The position numbers were made by a program, and so were the translations under genes. DNA of 7,061 nucleotides from Bacteroidota bacterium (lineage in GTDB: Bacteria; Bacteroidota; Bacteroidia; Flavobacteriales; Flavobacteriaceae), in assembly GCA_009936675.1 (NCBI GenBank), contig JAACDY010000083.1:1-7061 (forward strand), written 5' to 3'. Positions 1 through 5,343 of the stretch are shown here, piece by piece. Position 1 is the stretch's first letter, and every line of letters starts with the position of its first letter. The notes under the pieces are model-generated. The model searched no databases. It was not told the DNA's origin and saw nothing but the letters and a program-made list of their open reading frames with translations.

Positions 1-2
1 CG

Positions 3-41
3 TTACGTGAAGAATTTTTTGATCGTATACTTGGAAAATAA
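3..41 (+). CDS. Possible C-terminal tail of an upstream gene, cut by the window edge
   Basis: Reading from position 3 gives twelve codons ending at a TAA at 39-41 (LREEFFDRILGK, stop), a mixed charged and hydrophobic tail that looks like a protein C-terminus. Another plus-strand frame starting at position 1 is also open to a TAA at 58-60, so the frame is not certain. A minus-strand gene running in from the left cannot be excluded. The piece is too short to assign a family or function. Confidence 0.3.
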   Translation, partial: LREEFFDRILGK

Positions 42-48
42 TTCAGTT

Positions 49-70
49 ACTTCTCAATAAATTAAGAAGT
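49..70 (+). terminator. Weak hairpin, possible terminator of the truncated left-hand gene
   Basis: ACTTCT at 49-54 pairs perfectly with AGAAGT at 65-70 around a 10-nt AT-rich loop. It lies just after the possible stop codon at 39-41. Only a short T-rich stretch (TATTT) follows, so as an intrinsic terminator it is weak. It could also be chance pairing in AT-rich DNA. Confidence 0.25.
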
Positions 71-112
71 TATTTGAACCCCACAAAAAAGAATAATTGA
101 TTTTGTTATGGT

Positions 113-134
113 AAAAACCCCTGATTAACAGGGG
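113..134 (-). terminator. Rho-independent terminator of tRNA-Asp
   Basis: On the minus strand a perfect 6-bp GC-rich stem, CCCCTG (134-129) with CAGGGG (123-118), closes a 5-nt loop and is followed directly by a run of five T (117-113). It begins 11 nt past the 3' end of the tRNA-Asp gene on the same strand. This is the expected layout for ending a single-gene tRNA transcript. Confidence 0.75.
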
Positions 135-144
135 AATTAAGAAG

Positions 145-218
145 CGGTCTGGACGGGACTCGAACCCGCGACCCCATGCGTGACAGGCATGTATTCTAAC
201 CAACTGAACTACCAGACC
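145..218 (-). tRNA. tRNA-Asp (anticodon GTC)
   Basis: This 74-nt sequence folds into a complete cloverleaf on the minus strand. The acceptor stem GGTCTGG pairs with CCAGACC, the D stem GTTC pairs with GAAT, and the anticodon stem CATGC pairs with GCATG. The 7-nt anticodon loop CTGTCAC carries anticodon GTC (plus-strand 182-184), which decodes the aspartate codons GAC and GAU. A 5-nt variable region and a T arm with TTCGAGT in the loop follow. The discriminator base is G (position 145), as is usual for tRNA-Asp. The next bases are CTTC, so the CCA tail is not encoded and must be added by nucleotidyltransferase. A Bacteroidota-type promoter lies upstream and a strong terminator downstream, so the gene looks like a separate transcription unit. 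Confidence 0.98.
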
Positions 219-234
219 TTGTTGTTAGCGGATG

Positions 235-265
235 CAAATATACATTGCATTTTGATTTTGCCAAA
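235..265 (-). promoter_or_regulatory. Bacteroidota-type promoter of tRNA-Asp
   Basis: On the minus strand, TTTG (265-262) and TATATTTG (242-235) are separated by 19 nt. This matches the -33 TTTG and -7 TAnnTTTG consensus described for the primary sigma factor of Bacteroidota. Transcription would start around position 228, roughly 10 nt before the mature tRNA 5' end at 218. The match is exact at both elements. Confidence 0.75.
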
Positions 266-395
266 TTTATAACTGACAAAAGAAGGCATATTTAGTCCAC
301 CATTGGGCTTTATCCAAAAAAAACAGCTATTGACTTTGGATCACTTATCTTATAAATACTAATGAATTCAATCGTTACTCAAAAACGATCAAAAG

Positions 396-429
396 AAAAA
401 AAGGGGAGATGATACTGGAAAGTAGTCTC
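396..429 (-). terminator. Probable intrinsic terminator of trxA
   Basis: On the minus strand, GAGA (429-426) and TACT (424-421) pair with AGTA (416-413) and TCTC (409-406) around a TTCC loop. The stem is interrupted by a small asymmetric internal loop (one base against three). Three C residues and then seven T (402-396) follow. It starts 30 nt past the trxA stop codon. The interrupted stem makes it weaker than the tRNA terminator, but the position and T tract fit. Confidence 0.5.
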
Positions 430-458
430 GAAACTAATGGCATTTGAAGGAGCCTAAA

Positions 459-776
459 CTACAATACGGCATCCAAAGCATCGGCATAGGCTTTTTTGGG
501 TGCTACACCCACTTGTCTGCCAACCAATTCTCCTTTATCAAATAGCAAAACGGTGGGAATATTTCTCACCCCATATTTTGCAGCGTATTCTTGGTGGAGA
601 TCGACATCCAATTTGCCAACCACAGCCTTACCTTCGTAATCTTCACTGATTTCATCAATAATCGGTCCGACCATGCGACAAGGGCCGCACCAAGCTGCCC
701 AAAAATCTACAATAACAGGTTTGTCCGATTTTAAAACCGTTTCTTCAAAATTTGCATCGGTAATTTCTAAAGCCAT
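459..776 (-). CDS. trxA: Thioredoxin
   Basis: This is a 105-residue thioredoxin, close to the usual length for bacterial TrxA (about 105-110). It reduces protein disulfides in the cytosol, is itself recharged by thioredoxin reductase, and supplies electrons to enzymes of the ribonucleotide reductase and peroxiredoxin type. The redox motif WCGPC is at residues 29-33. The buried acidic residue D24 sits in VDFWA, and the cis-proline P74 follows in NIPT. The remaining strand and helix pattern of the thioredoxin fold is intact, and no signal peptide or lipobox is present. The start is ATG at 776. The upstream stretch is AT-rich without a Shine-Dalgarno sequence, as is normal in Bacteroidota. The gene lies 100 bp downstream of dnaE in the same direction, has a candidate promoter in the gap, and is followed by a probable terminator. 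The stop codon is TAG. Confidence 0.97.
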   Translation of the reverse strand: MALEITDANFEETVLKSDKPVIVDFWAAWCGPCRMVGPIIDEISEDYEGKAVVGKLDVDLHQEYAAKYGVRNIPTVLLFDKGELVGRQVGVAPKKAYADALDAVL

Positions 777-836
777 ATTCTAAAATTTAAATTCAAAATT
801 AATCATTTTAAAAAATGTGACATTGCCATGAGCAAT

Positions 837-844
837 CAAATTTA
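837..844 (-). promoter_or_regulatory. Candidate -7 element of a trxA promoter
   Basis: TAAATTTG on the minus strand matches the Bacteroidota -7 consensus TAnnTTTG exactly. A start point near 830 would leave a leader of about 55 nt before the trxA ATG. No clean TTTG is found 17-23 nt upstream (the nearest candidate is TTAC), so the -33 half is poor. If it is active, trxA can be transcribed separately from dnaE. Confidence 0.4.
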
Positions 845-876
845 CTTATTGAAATATTATGGATTGTAATATACGA

Positions 877-3800
877 TCAATTCAATTTATAGTGCCAACG
901 CTTTTCCTCCAAGTGTGATAACAATTCGGGCGAAATAGCAACCTTTTGTTTGCGACTGGCCAAGGTCAATTTAAGTTGTTTTTTGGGATCAATGACATCA
1001 AAATACAGCAGTTTATCTCCCTTAAAACCATTGAGTTCTTTCTTCAACTGTTGAATGCTTTCGGATTTCAATTGACGAATGTCCAACTGTAAGGTCAATT
1101 TTTTAGAATTTTTGGACAGGGCATCGTGTAACATCTCGAAATTAATGAACTGTATTCTAGGATCACCCAATCTCCCTGTTTCTTGATTTCTCCATCCCTC
1201 TTTGATATTAATTTTTATTCGAACAAACTGGTTGACACTGATAAAATGTTTGAACTTGAGGTACTCCTCCCCAAAAATTCTAAACTCATACTGATCCGAA
1301 AAATCTTCCAAGGTAAATCGACCCCAGCCTTTCCCGTTTTTGGATTCTAAGTGTTGAATTTCGTTGACGATTCCTGCAACATTAAGATTTTTATTGACCA
1401 GTGGATTTAGGTCTTTGAGTTGAGACAATTTTGCGTTGGTAAACCATCGCATTTCCTTTTTAAAATCATCCAAAGGATGTCCAGAAATATAAATCCCCAC
1501 CACTTCTCTTTCTTTTTTGAGCTTTCCTAAATTGTCCCATTCAGGGGAGGGCGGGATGACCAACTCTTGATAAACTTCGTCAGAATTTTCACCAAAAAGA
1601 CTGGTCTGTGAAGAGTTTTGACTCTCTTGGAATTTAGACCCAAATCGGATTACTTTTTCTAGAAAAATAATACCATCGCCATCGGGATTAAAATACTGTG
1701 CCCTGTGGGTTCCTTTAAAAGAATCAAATCCACCTGCAAGTGCCAAGTTTTCAAAGGCTTTTTTATTGGCTGCTCTCAAATCTACCTTTTTGACCACGTC
1801 AAAAATACTTTCGTAAGGGGCGTCTTTTCGGTGCTCAATGATGGTCTCTACCGCTCCTTTTCCTACTCCTTTAATGGCTCCCATTCCAAAACGAATGGCG
1901 TTTTCTTCGTTTACATTGAACTTGTAAAAAGACTCATTGACATCGGGCCCCAATACTTTGACTCCCATCCTTCTGCACTCCTCCATAAAGAAGGTAACCT
2001 GTTTGATGTCATTCATGTTATTGGAAAGGACGGCCGCCATATACTCTGCAGGATAATGCGCCTTGAGGTATGCTGTTTGATATCCAATCCATGCATAACA
2101 GGTGGAGTGGGATTTGTTGAAAGCATAAGATGCAAATGCTTCCCAGTCCTTCCAAATTTTATTCAACACCTCCTTGGGATGGTTATTGGCCTCTCCCCCT
2201 TCGATAAACTTGGGTTTGAGTTTTTGCAGCAGTGCAAAAATCTTTTTTCCCATGGCTTTCCGAAGTAAATCGGCTTCACCCTTGGAGAATCCTGCTAATT
2301 TTTGAGACAACAACATTACTTGTTCCTGATAGACAGTGATCCCATAGGTTTCTTTGAGGTACTCTTCCATCTCTGGCAAATCGTATTTGATTTCCTCCTC
2401 CCCCTTTTTTCTAGCAACAAAACTGGGAATATATTCCAAAGGTCCTGGTCGGTACAAAGCATTCATTGCGATCAAATCTGCGAAAACATTGGGTTTTAAA
2501 TCTTTCAAATATTTCTGCATACCCACAGATTCATACTGAAAAATCCCAACCGTATCGCCTCTTTGAAACAATTCATAAGTCAATTGATCATCCAACGGAA
2601 ATTCGTCGGGATTCAGATCAATCCCGTGGCGGTATTTTACCAGCTTAACGGTATCCTTAATCAATGTCAGGGTTTTCAGTCCTAAAAAGTCCATTTTCAG
2701 AAGTCCTGCTTCCTCGACCACAGCATTGTCAAACTGAGTCACATTCAAATCGGAATCTTTAGCAGAAGCAATGGGTACAAAATTGGTGATATCATCGGGG
2801 GTGATGATGACCCCACAAGCATGCGTCCCTGTATTTCGCAGTGAACCTTCCAACACCTTGGCCTGCTGTAAGGTTTGCCCAGCCAAATCATCACCCTCAA
2901 AAATTTCTTGCAATTCTTTGACTTGACTGAACTCGTCCGACCTGAGGTTTTCTTTGAGTTCCTTGTCTTCTAGGGAGAAAATTTTGGCCAGTTTGATGTT
3001 GGGTACCAGCTTTGCAATCCGATCAGCATCGCCCAAGGAAAGATCCAAAACCCTTGCGGTATCTCTGATGGAAGACTTGGCCGCCATGGTTCCATAAGTG
3101 ATGATTTGAGCCACTTGATTGGCGCCGTATTTTTCAATTACATAGTCCATGACCTTACCCCTTCCCTCATCGTCGAAGTCAATATCGATATCGGGCATGC
3201 TCACCCGGTCGGGATTGAGGAAACGCTCAAAAAGTAAATCGTATTTGATGGGATCTAAATTGGTGATTCCCAAACAGTAGGCGACTACCGACCCTGCGGC
3301 TGAACCCCTGCCAGGCCCGACAGAAACACCCATTTCCCTAGCGGCAGCAATAAGGTCTTGTACGATCAAAAAATATCCAGGATAGCCTGTATTGGCAATG
3401 ACCTCCAACTCAAAATCCAAACGTTCTTGAATCTCATCGCTGATGGTGCCATAACGTCTTTTGGCTCCCTCCAAAGTTAAATGCCGCAAAAACTGATTTT
3501 CTCTGTCCTTTGGGTCATTGGAGGCATCTGTGGAAAAATCATCGGGGATGTCAAATTTGGGAAGCAATACCTCTCGCGCCAAATCAAAGGCTTCAACTTT
3601 GTTGACGACCTCCTCAACGTTGATGATGGCCTCGGGTAAATCCGAAAAAAGACTTTTCATCTCTGACTGAGACTTAAAATAGTACTCTTGGTTGGGAAGT
3701 CCAAAACGATAGCCTCTTCCACGCCCTATGGGAGTGGCCTGTTTCTCTCCCTCTTTGACACAGAGCAAGATATCATGGGCATTGGCCTCGGCTTTGGTTG

Positions 3801-5208
3801 TATAATAGGAATTATTGGTGGCCAAAACCTTAATTCCGTGTTTTTGGGCAAACTGAATCAGCACTTGATTGGCGCGTTTTTCGTCCTCCTGCTGATGGCG
3901 CATCAACTCAATGTACAAATCTTCACCAAACTGGCTCTTCCACCACTGCAAGGCTTCCTCTGCTTGATTGTCTCCTACGTTAAGAATTTTTGAGGGCACC
4001 TCTCCATACAAGTTACCCGTCAAAACCATCAAATCTGATTTGTACTGCTCAACAATTTTTTTGTCTATCCTAGGCACGTAGTAAAATCCTTGAGTATAGG
4101 CAATGGAACTCATCTTGGAAAGGTTCTCATAGCCCTTTTTGTTTTTAGCGATGAAAACAATTTGATAACCGTTGTCCCTTCTGGAGCGATCTTGATGATC
4201 TTCACAAACATAGAACTCGCATCCCAAAATAGGTTTTAGGGCCGCAGTGCCCTCGGCTAAATCGGCATTGTGTTTTTTTATGGCTTTGATGAAGTGGAAG
4301 GCTCCCATCAAATTGGCGTGATCTGTCAGGGTCACCGCAGGCATTTGATCACCAGCCGCAGCTTTGACCAAGTCATCGATTCTGGAAGTAGATTGCAAAA
4401 CGGAATACTGGGAATGGGTATGCAAGTGAACAAAGGAGGTGTTTTGCAAAATTTCCTCTTCCGCATCGGTAAATGTTTTTGAGGGTTCTTCTTCCTTCTC
4501 AGCCAAGGCAACCAATTGTTCGGAAGCGGCTTTTAAATTGAGATGTTTTAATCCAATCCCTTTGACCGGTTGATCCAATACTTCACTGAGGTGCTGTAAA
4601 ATATCTTCCCTGTTTTTTAGAGCCTCGGGTCGAATCCACCCTTTTCTAAAAAGTTCGAAAAAACAACGGGTGGTGGCCTCTACATCCGCAGTGGCATTAT
4701 GGGCTTCCTCGAAAGGGGCTTCAAAAAGGTGGTGGTGGAGTTCACTTAGGGTGGGTAATTTAAATTTCCCTCCTCGACCTCCGGGCAACTGACATAGTGT
4801 TGCGGTCTCTTCGGTACAAGTATCAATGATGGGGAAATTTTCCAAAGGATTCTGATCGCCCAATCGCAAGAATTCTGCCCCCATGATGTTGAGGTCGAAA
4901 CTTACATTATGCCCTCCAATAAATTCACATTGAGCAACAGCCTGTTGAAATTTCTCCAATACCTCCGACAAAGGAATCCCATCTTTTTGGGCCAAAGCAG
5001 TGGAAATACTGTGAATTTTTTCGGCATCATAGGGAATCACAAAACCGTCGGGCACCACCAAATAATCCTCGTGGGCAAGGCAGCTCCCGTCCTTGCTATG
5101 TAATTGCCAAGCAATCTGAATACACCGCGGCCAATTGTCTGCATCCGTTAGAGGTGCATTCCAGTTTCGGGGCAAACCCGTGGTTTCAGTATCAAAAATC
5201 AAAAACAT
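877..5208 (-). CDS. dnaE: DNA polymerase III alpha subunit with fused N-terminal DEDDh exonuclease
   Basis: This is the replicative DNA polymerase, 1443 residues from the ATG at 5208, about 280 longer than E. coli DnaE. The extra length is mostly an N-terminal DnaQ-like 3'-5' exonuclease (residues 1 to about 195). All five DEDDh residues are visible: D6 and E8 in FDTETTGL, D105 in GHNVSFD, and H170 and D175 in HNATAD. A charged linker (about 200-257) leads to a PHP domain (about 258-480) with HLHTHS at 261-266 and TDH at 295-297, although several metal ligands are replaced. The polymerase core has GPGRGS at 631-636 and catalytic aspartates D673 and D675 in PDIDIDF and D840 in KMDFLGL. A helix-hairpin-helix lies near 1109-1118, an internal clamp-binding motif QTSLF at 1201-1205 and an OB fold from about 1275. 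A TTG three codons upstream (5217) is in frame, but ATG is preferred because it puts the exonuclease motif at the usual distance from the start. No intein or frameshift is seen. Confidence 0.97.
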   Translation of the reverse strand: MFLIFDTETTGLPRNWNAPLTDADNWPRCIQIAWQLHSKDGSCLAHEDYLVVPDGFVIPYDAEKIHSISTALAQKDGIPLSEVLEKFQQAVAQCEFIGGHNVSFDLNIMGAEFLRLGDQNPLENFPIIDTCTEETATLCQLPGGRGGKFKLPTLSELHHHLFEAPFEEAHNATADVEATTRCFFELFRKGWIRPEALKNREDILQHLSEVLDQPVKGIGLKHLNLKAASEQLVALAEKEEEPSKTFTDAEEEILQNTSFVHLHTHSQYSVLQSTSRIDDLVKAAAGDQMPAVTLTDHANLMGAFHFIKAIKKHNADLAEGTAALKPILGCEFYVCEDHQDRSRRDNGYQIVFIAKNKKGYENLSKMSSIAYTQGFYYVPRIDKKIVEQYKSDLMVLTGNLYGEVPSKILNVGDNQAEEALQWWKSQFGEDLYIELMRHQQEDEKRANQVLIQFAQKHGIKVLATNNSYYTTKAEANAHDILLCVKEGEKQATPIGRGRGYRFGLPNQEYYFKSQSEMKSLFSDLPEAIINVEEVVNKVEAFDLAREVLLPKFDIPDDFSTDASNDPKDRENQFLRHLTLEGAKRRYGTISDEIQERLDFELEVIANTGYPGYFLIVQDLIAAAREMGVSVGPGRGSAAGSVVAYCLGITNLDPIKYDLLFERFLNPDRVSMPDIDIDFDDEGRGKVMDYVIEKYGANQVAQIITYGTMAAKSSIRDTARVLDLSLGDADRIAKLVPNIKLAKIFSLEDKELKENLRSDEFSQVKELQEIFEGDDLAGQTLQQAKVLEGSLRNTGTHACGVIITPDDITNFVPIASAKDSDLNVTQFDNAVVEEAGLLKMDFLGLKTLTLIKDTVKLVKYRHGIDLNPDEFPLDDQLTYELFQRGDTVGIFQYESVGMQKYLKDLKPNVFADLIAMNALYRPGPLEYIPSFVARKKGEEEIKYDLPEMEEYLKETYGITVYQEQVMLLSQKLAGFSKGEADLLRKAMGKKIFALLQKLKPKFIEGGEANNHPKEVLNKIWKDWEAFASYAFNKSHSTCYAWIGYQTAYLKAHYPAEYMAAVLSNNMNDIKQVTFFMEECRRMGVKVLGPDVNESFYKFNVNEENAIRFGMGAIKGVGKGAVETIIEHRKDAPYESIFDVVKKVDLRAANKKAFENLALAGGFDSFKGTHRAQYFNPDGDGIIFLEKVIRFGSKFQESQNSSQTSLFGENSDEVYQELVIPPSPEWDNLGKLKKEREVVGIYISGHPLDDFKKEMRWFTNAKLSQLKDLNPLVNKNLNVAGIVNEIQHLESKNGKGWGRFTLEDFSDQYEFRIFGEEYLKFKHFISVNQFVRIKINIKEGWRNQETGRLGDPRIQFINFEMLHDALSKNSKKLTLQLDIRQLKSESIQQLKKELNGFKGDKLLYFDVIDPKKQLKLTLASRKQKVAISPELLSHLEEKRWHYKLN

Positions 5209-5249
5209 GAATGGCAATTTGAAATACTAAAATAGGGTATTGTCCTTTT

Positions 5250-5281
5250 CAAAGTTTATTGAATTATCAGGAGTTATCAAC
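5250..5281 (-). promoter_or_regulatory. Candidate dnaE promoter
   Basis: On the minus strand, GTTG (5281-5278) and AAACTTTG (5257-5250) are 20 nt apart. This resembles the Bacteroidota TTTG and TAnnTTTG pair, with one mismatch in each element. A TTTG also occurs at 5285-5282, with a 24-nt spacer. Transcription would start near 5243 and give a leader of about 35 nt before the dnaE ATG. It is the best candidate I see in the short divergent region. Confidence 0.35.
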
Positions 5282-5314
5282 CAAAAAAAGGATTGAAATC
5301 TTGTGATTTTTGAG

Positions 5315-5343
5315 TTGAGTAATGGGAATGAAAACTATATTTG
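5315..5343 (+). promoter_or_regulatory. Promoter-like element overlapping the presumed mfd start
   Basis: TATATTTG at 5336-5343 matches the Bacteroidota -7 consensus TAnnTTTG exactly, with TTG at 5315-5317 placed 18 nt upstream. It overlaps the TTG codon at 5341 that is the most likely in-frame start of mfd. Transcription from it would begin near 5350, inside the gene, so it cannot be the promoter for a protein starting at 5341. A poorer -7 match, GATTTTTG at 5305-5312, would give a short leader instead but has no clear -33 partner. The element may be coincidental. Confidence 0.25.

Noticed and set aside
371..389. An ATCGTT/AACGAT hairpin between trxA and the tRNA, considered as a second terminator
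   Set aside because: The 6-bp stem is followed by no T run on either strand, and a better terminator candidate lies closer to trxA at 396-429.
854..872. An ATATTA/TAATAT hairpin just after the dnaE stop, considered as a terminator
   Set aside because: The stem is only A-T pairs with a 7-nt loop and lacks a T tract, so it would be very unstable. Chance pairing in AT-rich DNA is more likely.
258..1443. Residue range of DnaE searched for inteins at the usual polymerase insertion sites
   Set aside because: The conserved motifs (GPGRGS, PDIDIDF, KMDFLGL) are continuous and no splicing-type blocks or large insertions are present. The coordinates given here are DnaE residue numbers.
1705..2268. 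A 187-codon plus-strand open frame inside dnaE
   Set aside because: It is fully antisense to strongly conserved polymerase sequence (the fingers and helix-hairpin-helix region), has no recognisable family motifs, and its composition follows from the dnaE codons on the other strand.
3688..3993. A 101-codon plus-strand open frame inside dnaE with a hydrophobic stretch
   Set aside because: It is antisense to the conserved PHP segment of dnaE. The apparent membrane-like stretch is a reflection of that coding strand, and no independent start signal is seen.
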